Assembly: GCA_965178125.1 (NCBI GenBank)
Contig: OZ237752.1
Coordinates: 1-64,000, forward strand
DNA from: Bilabrum cf. latius
Taxonomy: Eukaryota; Bigyra: Bicosoecida; Bigyra; Bicosoecida
Reading direction: 5' to 3'
DNA: 64,000 nucleotides
Position 1 is the first letter of the stretch. Each line of letters opens with the position of its first letter. A program made the position numbers and the translations under genes. Under the pieces are notes generated by a model that worked only from the letters and a program-made list of their open reading frames with translations, made no database searches and was not told the origin of the DNA. Below are positions 44,668 through 56,254 of this stretch, in pieces.

Positions 44668-46797
44668 TCAGCTCACCACGCAGCAGCACCGCCCACCCCC
44701 AGCCGCAGCTGGACCTGCCTCGGTTCCTCCGTCCCGTGCAGGCGACACGTGCATCGCCGCGGGCCGCCCGCCGTCGGACTACGCCTGGGAGGACGCTTCC
44801 GGTTTCCCAGCCTGTCCCTACCCAGCCGCGAGCGCTCTCCCATTACCCCCATCACCCCCATCGCCCTCGCGCTCGCAGTGCACGGCCACTCCGCTGCTGG
44901 AAGCCACCGACTGCCGAGATGCCCCTGGGTTGCCACCTCCCAGGCCATGCCCCCCAGCTCCGCCTCCCGTTTTCGCACCCGACCCAACTCCCGCGCCCTC
45001 CTTGGCCTGCAGAGCGGCCCGCAGGCCAGACACACTGCTTGTCCCCCTCACTGGGAGGGACAGCGACATGGGCTCGGCCCAGCCCTCCATGCCGTCATCC
45101 TCGTCCTCGTCCTCGCTCGCCCCCTCCCCGCCCCAGCCCATCAGCTTGCGGTGCATGCGGTCCTGCTTGTGGTCGCCACTCCCACTCCCACTCCCGTGCC
45201 CGTCCTCCGTGCTGCCTGCACTGCACGCGCCCGAAGAGCCGCCATCGGACTATGACCCGTCGCTGTCCCCGTCCTCGCCCGGCATGCCCTCCCACTCGTC
45301 ATCCACATCCAGCCAGTCGGGGTTCAGCGCCTGCCGCCGCTCCGCCAGCGCCTGCAAGTTGCCCATCAGGCCGGACCGGGTCCCCCCTCCCGCACGGTCA
45401 ACGCCCGCCAGCGGACTCCCGTTGCTCCCCGCCGCCAGCCGAGCCATGAGCGCCAGACCCACTGGTGCGCTCTCCGTGGGACGATGCCCCGGCCCCGGGC
45501 CCATCCACTCGTCCCCGCCAGGGCCGGGGGCCCCCTCCACCTCTGCGGGGTCGAATGGACCCCAGTCCACCGGTGGAGCGGGCGACTCGCAAGCCGGCGC
45601 AACATCCACCACACCCCCAGCTACCCGTCCGGCTTCTCCAGCCCCGGCTCGGGCGACCTTCAGCCAGCCGAGCTCCTCCAGCGCGGGGCGCAGGGACAGG
45701 CGCTTGGCGGTTTCGGCTGAGAGCCCCGGGAGCCCCCTGGCTCCGTGACCACCGTGACCCCGCAGCGGGGACACGCTCGCGCTGCGACCCCCTCGCTGCA
45801 CCAAGCCCCCCGACACCCCGCTGGGGTCAGACAGGGCCCGCAGCGCGGAAGACGCCCGGCTGTCTCCCACCCGATCACCAGCACCCAACCCCAACCCCGC
45901 CCCGTCACCGTCCCCATCATGGGGGGGGGCCATTGCAAGGTGTGCCTCCGCCGCTGCCTGTGAGCTGGGGGGAGGGGACCGCTGGGGACCTGCGCTGGTG
46001 GCCCGTATCCCCTGGCTGGCGGCGCCGCGCGGCAGTCGAGGCCCGTTCGGAGTGAGCTGCACCCCGGCTGCCTCTGCCAGCGCCCACGCCCACCGAGAGG
46101 CGAGGGCGAGGGCCGCCTTGTCGGACGAGTCGGCGGGGGCGCCGGGGCTGCGCTGGGCGGACTCGTGCGTGCTGGATGCAGCACTAGAACTTGATTCCTG
46201 GTCGCTCGGCTTGTAAAATACGGCGCAAGACGGAAGGACCGACGGAAGGCTGGGCGGCGCGCGATGTGCGGCGCCAGCTCCCAACCTGCGGCTCTACCCC
46301 GCCGCGCCACCGATTTTATCGCCTGTTACATGAACGCTCGCACTCTTGCTTGTTTTTAATCCAACTGCGTTCTGCCCTGCCACTTGCCCCCTAGGGGAGC
46401 GCGTGCGACGCATGGCAGCAACCGCTTCAGCGAATTCGGCAGCTGCGAGACAAACTCTTAGTTTGCTGAACCGCAGAAACAGGAATCGCGTGGGCCCAGG
46501 TACACCAACTGCTGAATCAGACGAATGTGAGCCCAAGCTTCCGACTGCGGTAGACTGTATCCTCAAAGTCTGCAGCATAAGCATGTGCAAGCTGCGCAGC
46601 AGCGGGCCAACCATCCTAGGGTGCTGGACGGCATCCGCAGGCTCGCTACTGAGCTTAGCGGTTCGAAGAACTATTCCAGTTGGGCTCAATAACAATGCGC
46701 CTGTCAAGGTTGGCAGGGCAGCCAGTCGTCTTGACCCAGTCGCAGCCTCCGTTTCGCGCTTGCTGACATTGGCATTTTCAGATGATAGCGAGGACAT
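44668..46797 (-). CDS. Disordered protein of unknown function (up to 709 aa, 4 UAG)
   Basis: A minus-strand frame without TAA or TGA runs from ATG 46797 to TGA 44668-44670, crossing UAG at 46294, 45250, 44818 and 44779. The part from about 46200 downwards is convincing by composition: Ala/Gly/Ser/Pro-rich with an acidic LNPDWLDVDDEWEGMPGEDG motif and Asp/Ser runs on both sides of the UAG at 45250. I recognise no domain. The first 165 codons are less certain: the opposite strand is also open at 46346-46873, and the two cannot be separated by eye. It lies tail-to-tail with MUS81, with only 62 bp between the stops. Confidence 0.45.
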
Positions 46798-47085
46798 GCG
46801 CAAGCCAGGAGATCAAATAAGTATATTAAGTATAAAAAGGGCCAAAGTATGGTACCCCCGCCGCAAAACCTGAGCTGTGAGCTACAGTGGATTGTGGACA
46901 CGGATGATTCGTTGGCCGCGCAAATTCGAGCTGCGGAACCAGAAGCCGAGGAGCACCACAAGGTGCATCATGTCTCTGGCTGCATGCATGTCGCACTCAT
47001 GTATTGTGTGCCATGCTCGTCGATTAAGCGATAGACCAATTGGTTGCACCAAGTGTTTTGGACGAAAATCTCTCCCACCTACCAG
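46798..47085. other. Intergenic, ambiguous short open frame
   Basis: A plus-strand frame starting at 46849 begins with a protein-like segment (NLSCELQWIVDTDDSLAAQI, then a Glu-rich run) ending at a possible GTGCATC donor. I could not find partner exons or a family. It may be an exon of an unrecognised gene on the plus strand. Confidence 0.25.
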
Positions 47086-48267
47086 TCAAAGCTCCTCGCT
47101 GCCTCGTGGGGTATCACCAGCGGGAACCTCTGCATCCCCGTCCCACAGGTCCTCCCACCGCTCTCCAAGCTCTTCCCTCACGTGTTGCTGCCCTCGGATG
47201 AGCCTCCACCCCTGGTCCAGCCCCCGCAAGCTCTCCATGTCCTCCTCGCCCAGCTCGAAGTCGAACACCCGCAGGTTCTCCTCGATCCTAGACGGGTTCA
47301 CGCTCTTGGGGATCGCAACTGTACCGTCCTGCACCGCCCACCGCAGCAACACCTACGCGGGAGACCTCCCGAGCCGAGCCGCGATGTCCTTGATCACGGG
47401 GTGGGCCATGGGCACCGGGTCCTCGTTCCTCTAGTGCCGTGATGGACGGTCCGGTGAGCCCAGGGGGGAATACCCCGTGAGCACGATGTTGTGCTCGTCG
47501 CAGAAAGCCTTGAGCGTGGGCTGCTGCAGGAAAGGGTGCCTCTCCACCTGGTTCACGGCGATGGGGGCAGTCAGTGGAGCGGTTCCTTCCTCCAGCATGC
47601 GGGCCCCCGCTCCCCACTCGTCCTCCTCGCGCGTGGGGGGCACGTCTGCATTGAACACATCCAGAAAGTGCTTCAACTTCTTGGTTGAGAAGTTGGACAC
47701 TCCCAAAAATCGGACCTTCCCATCGTTTACCAGCCTCTCCAGCTCCCGCCACACCGCGACGATCCTGTCCTTGTCGTAGCCAAGGGGAACTATCGAGCCA
47801 TCCTGCGACTTCTCCGCGGCACATGGCCAGTGCAAAAGGACCAAATCGACGTAGTCTAGCTGCAAATCTTGGAGCGAAGCCGTCACTGCCTCGTATACCC
47901 TCCCGACGTGCATGTCTGTTGGCATCACTTTGGTGGTCACCCACAGGTCTTTGCGCCCAACAGATCCGTTCACTGCTGATAGAGCGTCCCTGATTCCAGC
48001 GCCAACCTCCTCTTCGTTGCCGTACGCTCTGGCACAGTCGATGTGGCGATAGCCACTTAAGATGGCGTGCTTGACCGCCGCACGGACCTTCCCTGGCGCG
48101 CTCTGCCAGGTTCCTAGCCCAATGGCAGGCATCTTGATTGATCCTACAAGCCCGGAGTCGCTTTCAAACTGTTCCTCGAGCGGTGCCATAGTTTCGGCTG
48201 CAACTGCCACTTGGCAAGCTGGTAGGCAAATCGCGGCCATCACAGCCCACAGCGATAACGCTTGCAT
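47086..48267 (-). CDS. Aldo-keto reductase, paralog A, with signal peptide (393 aa, 2 UAG)
   Basis: NADPH-dependent carbonyl reductase fold. Intronless, ATG 48267 to TGA 47086-47088. A hydrophobic N-terminal segment (MQALSLWAVMAAICLPACQV) suggests secretion or an endomembrane location, unusual for this family. Catalytic tetrad: Asp and Tyr in RHIDCARAYGNEEE, Lys in WVTTKVMP, His in VLLHWP. Then come FLGVSNFSTKKL, NQVERHPFLQQPTL and IPKSVNPSRIEENLRVFDFE. UAG at 47431-47433 and 47353-47355. The second is decisive: the frame reads RLGRSPA-UAG-VLLRWAVQDG, and the paralog 6 kb away has CAG at this position in almost identical DNA. The C-terminus after GLD differs from the paralog. Confidence 0.92.
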
Positions 48268-48443
48268 GGTGACGTAGTAAGAAGCCCAATTATTACTAAG
48301 TAGTACTGGCGGGCGATTCAGCAGAGGATCTGAACGGTCACAAGGCCCCGATTTAAACTCTATTCAATTCGTTGGATTGGATCGAAACGAGAAGAGAATG
48401 AGAACTAATAATCGCACGAATTGGACATGTGCTCGCGAATGAC

Positions 48444-51400
48444 TCATACCCTCGATGCGGCCTAGAAGCCTGGTTTGCCTTTGCTTGGGGTAGATGTGCT
48501 GCTGCCTGCCGCGGCTGCATTCCCCTCCGGAGCGCTCGCCGAGTTGGTGGCCGGCGTGCTGGCCTTGCTCGCGTCTTCCTTGGATTGGTCCCCCACTGCC
48601 AGCTTGAACGTTGTCGCCAAGGAGAACAGCGGCAGCTCGGTCCACGCGTCCCCCCAGGACTTCCCGTCCAGCACGCCCCGGATCAGCAGGAACCAGATGT
48701 ACCTGTAGGCCGCGTCCAGCACGATGAGCGCGGTCACGACAAAGGACAGGATGGCCAGCAGACCCCAGGCATCCCTGGCTTGGTTGTTCAGCGCCTGCAC
48801 CACCAGCTCGGGCATGGACTCGAACACGAGCTCGCTCACGAGCATCTGCTTGAATGCCACGGGCAGCAGAGCGCTGGCAGCGACAGCAGCTCCCGCAGTT
48901 GCAGCCCCGTCTGCCTCGTCCGGGATCTTTGCCTCCAGGTCTAGAGTCCACACCTTGATCCACACAGCCTGCACCGGGCGCAGGGCCAGCAGTCTGGTGG
49001 CATACAGCAGCATGCCCGTCGCCACGACAAGCCCCAGCGCCAGCACGCTGCCCACGAGGAAGAGCACCAGTGCCAGCAGGGACAGGGCCCAGTACAGGGG
49101 CTGCAGCACGAGCACCAGGAGAAACTTGCCCAGCGAGTCGTTCTCTTCGAAGGGAAGCAGCCAGGGGCTGGAGGACGTTGCCTTATTCCAGGCCTCCACG
49201 CCCATCATGTCCCCGATGGCGCCCCTCAGGAGGCCCATGCCGATGGGAAGGGCGAATAGCAGCCGTAGGCCACCAGGAATGCCAGCACCAGCACGAAGAG
49301 CAGGACCAGGAACGCGCCCGAGAGAGCTACAAGCAAGACCATGTACACGGCCTGTAAACCCAGGCCCACGAGACACAGCGCCAAGCTGATGCAGCCCATT
49401 ACGAGAAAGAATGGGAAGAGGCAGACGAACGCTAGCAGCCACACGATCATGGTCTCACAAGGCCCGTCTCCCTCCAGGTCCTCTGCCACGCTCTCTGCAG
49501 AAGAGGCTACAAACGCCGGAGACAAGAAAGCGTCATCCTCCCCGATCCACTCTCCCAGCATCCCAAGCGGCGCGAACAGCACCTCCGAGTCGGTCAGGCC
49601 CTCCCACATGCCGGCAATCAGCTCGAAGGCGGCGTCGAATGGATCCCAACCGAGGATTGATTCCAGATCAGACCACTCCTTTCCCAGCGCCAGAGTCTGT
49701 CCCTCCTCCAGCCCCCGCGGCAGCAGCATCACCAGGGCAGGGTCTCCCTTGAGCGTGATCAGGAACGGCAGCACGGGCACGATCGCAAGAGACGCAAAGC
49801 TCGCCCAGAACAGTGTCTCGCTGTGGTACTCCTCCGTGAACGTGTACAGCACGTCCGTCGCCAGGTCGGCGAAGGCGATGCCAACCAGCACGAACGAGTC
49901 CAGGTCAGCTCCGGCCAGCAGCAGCCCCAGCATCATGATGGCCCCTGGGATGGCGATCCCGATCCCGACGGTCAGCTCGTCCCACTTGGGCCCCGGGGTG
50001 CAGATCTTCACGCCCGTGCTGCTCTCGATCACATTGCCAGTGAAGTCATCGATCTCGCGCTCCGTGATCTGGGTGCGCACCAGGCCCCACGGGAAAGGGC
50101 AGGACGTGCAGTTGTACCGCGAAAACCCATCGCATCGCTGGCAGGACTCGTGGCATGGAAAGCACACGCGATCCAGCTGGGAGGCAGGAGGGTGCAGAGG
50201 ATAGCGACCGTCGGCCCACGCCTGAATCTCGGCACCAGTGGCGGACACCGCAACAGGCTTACTCCCGGCAGCATCGTCGTCATCGTCACCTCCATCATCG
50301 GCGGCATCCTGCGAGCCGGTTCCGTCAGCCAGTCCCCAGCTCACCAGCGCGTCCTGCAGCTCCTCGAGCCAAGAAGGCGAGCTCGCAGATCGGGGCTGCA
50401 GCACTGGCAGCTCCTCGATGGGCGTGCCTGTCTGCTCGTGGAGGAACTGCGCCGCTGATGCCCGATCGACGCCAAACATGCCATCGCCGCAGGCGCGGCA
50501 GGCCCGGTCTCCGTACAGCGTGGGCCCTCGTGCCTCCTCGCTGTCTCCGGTGCACACCGTGGGCGCACTGCACTGCGGCTCGGCTAGCGCACCTCCCGTG
50601 TAGTACGCGACAGACGCATCCTCGCCGCATGCTGCCGTGGAGCGATAGTCCAGGCCGATGCCTGCCTTCGACAGCAGGAGCGCGCCGACTCTTTCGGCCT
50701 GGGGGAGCGAGGCAGACCCCAGCGGCTGCACTGGGAGCTTGTAGTCGCCATGTAGGACCAGGCTGTGGTTGACCCGAGTGGCCGTTGCGTTGACCAGACT
50801 CGGGTCTGCATCCGCCGCCATGGTGTCTCGTCGCACGGCGGCTCTGAGCAGCTCGTAGGTCTCGGTGGAGCGCTTGAATCGGATCTTGCCGATAGAGACG
50901 TCCAAGGTGCTGTCGCTGCTCGCCGTGTCGGACGACTGGCTGGTCGACGTGTGGTCCAGCGCGTAGCCAGCCAGAATAACGCCCGACGGGGAGGACAGAT
51001 CCGGCGACATGGACACGAGCAGGTCGCTGTAGGCCGTGACGGAGTCGGATGCGGCGGAGGTCTGCTGCCGCTGCGGCGAGGCGATGCCGAATTGGCCGAT
51101 GGTTGCATGGATTGCGCCGTGCCTGGACCGCACAAGCTGCGGCACAGTGCCTCCGAACCGGTCTGCCACGGACGCCCCTGCGCCCTGCCCGAGTCTTCGC
51201 ATCGCCTCTGCGCGGATCCAGACCATGGATAGTGCCGACAGGGAGCCTGTCGCACGATCCATGACCCAGAGGTAGGTCTGCGAAGCGTCCAGCGTCATGT
51301 CAACCAGGCCTCTCGGCGAGTCCAGCACGCCCACGGCGGCCCAGACCCACCCACCGCCCTCACTGGGCTGGTGCCCCGCCACGAGGACAGTCTTGGTCCG

Positions 51401-52795
51401 GCGACACACGTCCTCGACGGCCTGACCCCCGCCAGTGGTCCCCCAGATCATGTCTTCGTCGTAGTGCAGCGTGGTCAGGACCAGCGGGCTGGCCCGCATG
51501 CCTCCATCCCCCCCAGTGCCCTCGAACGCGTACAGAGACACGGGGCCGAAGCCCGAGGGCTTGCCCAGCCCCAGCCCAGGGGCCAGCGCGCTGCACCTGG
51601 CCCTCGCCGCCAGCGGACTGAGCTGGTCCTGCCCCGCCACCGCCCTCTCTTCAAGGACGGCCATCCTGTCGAGCAGAGGGGCGTCAGCGGGCAGCTGCAC
51701 AGGGAGATAGCTCCCGTTCTGGGCGGGCCGGGCGTGGTCAATGTCCTCGCTGTGGGCGGCAAGATCCACAGACCCCGCCGCGTCCACCACGGTGGTTGGG
51801 TTCACCTGCCACCGCAGGGACTCCTCGGGAGCGGCTGCCTCCGCTAGTCCATCGAGGAAGAACGGGTCCTGGGACTCGGTGCCCACCACGCGCATGAGCC
51901 AGAGGCTGGGCGGGTAGGAAAATCCCATGGCCACCATGGTGCTGCCCCGGAGGCTCTCTGCGGCCTCGGTCTCGAGCGGAAGGGCGGCCATGCGGCTCAC
52001 GCGGCCCAGCGCAGTCAGGTCGGAGCCGGGTCCAAGCACCCCGCGCAGGGCGGCGGGCTCCAATACAGCCGTCATGGAGCCGCGAGCAGGGCTCAAATTG
52101 TCTGGTCTGGATACCTGGGACCACGCTGCGGCATCATCCTGCAGCTGCTCGTGGACAGCGAACACGGCAGAGCGCATGGCGCTGTTCCCGTGCCTGGCCC
52201 ATTGCACGCGAGCCAGGCCGGGCGCAATGCTGCTGCCACGGATTCCCACAGCGTGGACAGGCAGCAGAGTGGCTCCTGTTATTGCGTCGAACAGGATGGG
52301 CACCGGCGGCAGGACGGACGCCCAGCGCAGCGGAGTCTGGGGATCGCTGAGCGATGCAACAACCCTCGCAAAGTTGCTGCCTGCCCTGGCGTCGAAAAAG
52401 CCCTTGGTAATGCTCCACGCCTCAGCATGGATAGGGTTTAAGTCCTCTCCAAAGGAGAAAACACGCAGAGCGCCGCGAATCGCATCTGCTGGCAGGCTCT
52501 CCAGCGAGCCCGAATCGGCTGCAGCAGCATTCACGTCCAGAGGGCTCGTATACATAAATGCCGCGTCCTATGGGAGGGCCAGCACGCACGATTGCGTATC
52601 TGATGCAATGCCATCCACCGGCTGCAGGGCTGCAGGAACAGAACTATTCGAGCTCGATGAGCAGAGGAGACCGTCGACATCTGCTGAGTCGGTCGATCTT
52701 TGAATCCAGGCATCTAGTCTATCAAGAGCACCATGTACACCATTGGATGCAAACACAATTAGTGTAAAATAATATACGGCCATCGTCGGCGACAT
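48444..52795 (-). CDS. Large receptor-like membrane protein with Cys-rich ectodomain and multi-helix C-terminus (~1450 aa, frameshifted, 2 UAG)
   Basis: Starts at ATG 52795 with a signal peptide (AVYYFTLIVFASNGVHG). A UAG at 52568-52570 (VLALP-Q-DAAFMYTS) connects it to a 1109-codon frame. The ectodomain of about 900 residues has repeating WL/VW strands suggestive of a beta-propeller. It then has a Cys-rich part (ACRACGDGMFGVD, CFPCHESCQRCDGFSRYNC) like the growth-factor-receptor or GCC2/GCC3 modules of protist polymorphic TM proteins. At least six membrane helices follow. Near 49250-49275 (complement) the helix run changes frame, with about one base missing. The downstream frame continues with LLFALPIGMGLLRGAIGDMM, further membrane helices and a low-complexity tail. 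A UAG at 48462 is followed five codons later by TGA 48444-48446. Ligand and function unknown. Confidence 0.65.
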
Positions 52796-53000
52796 GCACT
52801 CCCCCACGCGCAAGATATGGGTCGCAGGCGCCCATCAGCTGTACACACAACTTGGTCGCATTTGGAGCCTCTGATGAGTGGAGACTGGCAGTTGATGGGC
52901 CCAAGGTTGATGGCTTTGTCCCATCACCTACCCACACTTCTCCACAGGAAGCTGCCAAACAAACAATATCTTCATTATATCATCGATCCCGATTCAGCCC

Positions 53001-54341
53001 TCACTCACCAACCTTCCCTTCTGCTGCTGAGCCTCCCTCGGCACCGCCAGCTGCCTCGGCTGCCTTCCTCCTGGCCTCCCCTGCCTCGGCTGCCTTCCTC
53101 CTGGCCTCCCCTGCCTCGCGGTCTGACTCATCGTCCCACAGGTCCTTCCAGTCCTGGCCTTCCACCGTGAATTCAATGTCCCCGTTCGCCAGCCGCTGGT
53201 GGTAGTCCAGCCCCCGCAAGCTCTCCATGTCCTCCTCGCCCAGCTCGAAATCGAACACCCGCAGGTTCTCCTCGATCCTAGACGGGTTCACGCTCTTGGG
53301 GATCGCAACTGTACCGTCCTGCACCGCCCACCGCAGCAGCACCTGCGCGGGAGACCTCCCGAGCCGAGCCGCGATGTCCTTGATCACGGGGTGGGCCATG
53401 GGCACCGGGTCACCCTCGTTGATGAACCGGGCGGGGCGGTCCGGGGAGCCCAGCGGGCAGAAACCCGTGAGCACGATGTTGTGCTCGTCACAGAATGCCT
53501 TGAGTGTGGGCTGCTGCAGGAAAGGGTGCCTCTCCACCTGGTTCACGGCGGGGAGCACCTTGAGCGGCTCGTCCGGCCCTCCCCCCTCCAGCAGAGCGGC
53601 GAGCTTCTTGGAGGTCATGTTGGAGCAACCGATGTGACGAGTGAGTCCCTTGTCCACGGCCTGCTCCAAGTCCCTCCACACGGCCAGGTAGCTCTCGGGC
53701 GAGTAGCCCAGCCGCTCCGACTTGGGCGGCGGGAAGCTCGAGGGGTCTTGCTTCCAGAAATAGGGCCAGTGGATCAGGACCAGGTCCAAGTACTCCACGC
53801 CGAGATCCTTGAGCGTGTCTTGGATCCTCGGAATGACGAGGCCCGGGTGGCACAAGTGCACGAACACCTTTGAGGTGAGGAAGAGGTCCTCCCGCTTGAC
53901 CACGCCGCGCTCGAACAGGTCCTTCAGGGCTTCTCCAACCTCCTTCTCATTCCCATACGCGTGCGCGAGATCCAAATGCCGGTATCCAGCCACCTCGATT
54001 GCGTGCTTCACAGCCGCGGCGACCTTGCCAGTCTCGCTCTTCCACGTGCTGCGACTCGGAGGGAAAGATCGTGTGGGCGCCGGTGGGATGATGGCTGCCA
54101 TGCTGGACAAAGCGCTCGCATCGTGATGGACGTTCAAACCAAACCAAAGAACCCTAAATTACTAATTTTGATGTTCGAGGTTCTTCCTATCTGCTGTTCG
54201 GCCGTCTGGCCGACACAGGTTGAACCGACGTTGAGCTCACCCTAGCCCGATCTGCGGCATAAGCGCTCCAGTATACAGCTTTAGCGATGCTGATTTATGC
54301 GCTTTGGTCCTGGGCTCTTCAGCATCGCCAACTCCAGCCAT
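53001..54341 (-). CDS. Aldo-keto reductase, paralog B (382 aa, 2 exons, no UAG)
   Basis: Minus-strand exons 54341-54241 and 54048-53001 across a 192-nt intron (GTGAGC / AGTCGCAG). The junction rebuilds the family start ALMPQIGLG-TWKSETGKV, so the unspliced frame's N-terminus is wrong. Tetrad residues: RHLDLAHAYGNE, LTSKVF, VLIHWP. Stop TGA 53001-53003. It shares a nearly identical 3' half with paralog A (a 190-bp block differs by about three bases), while the 5' half is diverged and A lacks the intron and carries a signal peptide. RSPAQVLLRW is encoded with CAG here. The tail after the catalytic domain contains a short duplicated GEARRKAAEA segment. Confidence 0.93.
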
Positions 54342-54467
54342 ACTAGCAATATGACGCGTCGGAAGCGCACAGTTGCACCTGGATCGACCAAAATCCGGAG
54401 CATATTTGTATCAATCCGAGACACAGGTGGTATGGTTTACCCTATTGATCGTGCCAATTGATTGATA

Positions 54468-56006
54468 ATGACATCATCTATACGATCTGCTGCAGAAGCC
54501 CTACGCTTGGATACCCCAACGGCAGATCTGGCGGAAGTCCCCAGGGTAGCGGGCCAGCTATTTGCTGGGAATGATGAAAAGCATGATGCTGAGCTGGTCG
54601 ACTTCGTAACTGCAGCAGTAGATGGGTCGAAGTTGGTGCATGGAGTAGGTCCGTGGACAAAACTGCGTGCATCAACGAGGAACTGGTGCTTTCGTATGCC
54701 ATCAGCGCTGGTGAGGCGATCCCTTCGTCTTGGGGACGAACAGTTGAGCATGAGCGCTGGAGACGTCAAGAATCTTGCATCTGCAGCTTTTCTTCTATTT
54801 CCTACTGTCGATGGAAGGCCAGCCACGTCGACGGCCTCGCTCAGATTCGAATCCGTGCTGGGCCGAGTAGCTCCAGAATTTCGGACTACAGTCCTAAACG
54901 CATATGTTGATGTATCGCGTGGTCATAAGGGGCTAGGATACGATCCGTGGTGTGATTTCAGTCGACAGGGAGCAGCGATGCCTGGCGCCCCGGCCTCCGC
55001 GCGGCTCAAGCCGAGCATCGCCACCACTGCCAGTGGTGGCACTGCCAGTGGTGGCACTGCCAGTGACAGTGGTGCAGCTGCTGCAGCAAAGGCAGCGCCG
55101 CAAGACGCCATGCGTACCGCGAATCAATCAAGCGTCCTAATCACTAGGCATACACCCTAGACGCTGGCTCGCTGGGCGCACGGGTCCTGCATCAGAGAGG
55201 AAGCCGGGGAGAGCGAGGCGGCCTGGCTGCCCCTTGCCCGCGGTGTGCTGGTGCTGCGGGGTGTGACGAGGGACGTGCGCGATGGTCCCAGAGCAAGACC
55301 TACAGATGCTGAATACCCACCTTCTAGCGGCTGTGTGACGAGTGCTCCCTCTCTCCCTCGCACAGTGGCCCGCGACATGGCGGGAATGCTGTGCCCTGGT
55401 CTGCACTTCTCAGACATGCTCGGGGACAGGGCCAAGGAACGGGCCGGGGACAGACCGACAGCACCGACAGCACCACGCACCAGTGCTGTTTCGACCAGCG
55501 GAGCGGCATCCTCTGAATTACCCTTGCCCTCTACTTCATCGGTCTCTGAACCAGCATTGCCTGCGGCCCCATCGGTTGCACCGCCCTGGATGGTCCAAGC
55601 GAGGGCCGGCGCAGCTCGACAGGTGGCCCGGCTGGCGAGGAGGATGTGCTGCTGCACCGCATCATCTGGGGTACAGATTGGGGCTGTGGGTGACTCGCAA
55701 GGTGTTGCACAGCGCGGGAAAGAGGCTGGGAGTGAGCCGACAAGACTGCCCGTCCACGTGGTGGTGCACCACATGGTGGTGCATGGGACGATGGGGCTAG
55801 ATTGCAGGGGACAGCCACTGTCGCAGGGTGCATCGCACGACAGTGATGAGGTCGATCCGTGGGGAGACTCCGGTGCGTGGGAGGACTCGGAGGCCTGCCA
55901 ATGCTGCTCGCTGTGCCGTTGGGCCAAGAGCAGGGAGCCCTGCCCGGCAGGCCCTGGCCCGGGCGCACCCCCTCCATCTAGTAAGCGTGGAGAGGAGGAG
56001 CCTTGA
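54468..56006 (+). CDS. Protein of unknown function (512 aa, 1 UAG)
   Basis: One frame from ATG 54468 to TGA 56004-56006 with a UAG at 55158-55160 (LITRHTP-Q-TLARWAHG). Residues about 1-175 look globular (RVAGQLFAGNDEKHDAEL, SMSAGDVKNLASAAFLLFP, TTVLNAYVDVSRGHKG). The rest is Ala/Ser/Pro-rich with Cys-containing segments (RRMCCCTASS, CQCCSLCRWAKS) that might bind metal. A second plausible frame overlaps 54653-54910, with a GTGAGG donor-like site near 54712, so the exon structure of the first half is not certain. No family recognised. It contains a small array of ACTGCCAGTGGTGGC units at about 55020-55070. Confidence 0.45.
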
Positions 56007-56254
56007 TGGCACTGCAAATCTCTGCGATCGGTGCATTTGTAGTCGATCGCTGCTCTGCGGATGTCGATTATCTTCCTCCCTCCTGGGCCTCACCTCATGT
56101 GCCCGAGCGTGGGATCGTACGTGATGCGGATGCAGGATGGATGCCGACGCAATTTGCGCTCTCGTCACACCACACAGAAGACAAATATTTTCTCATTGCA
56201 GCATAGATCTAGCTCAGCAAGATCCCTCCAACCACGTCGGAAGAAGATTTTGAA

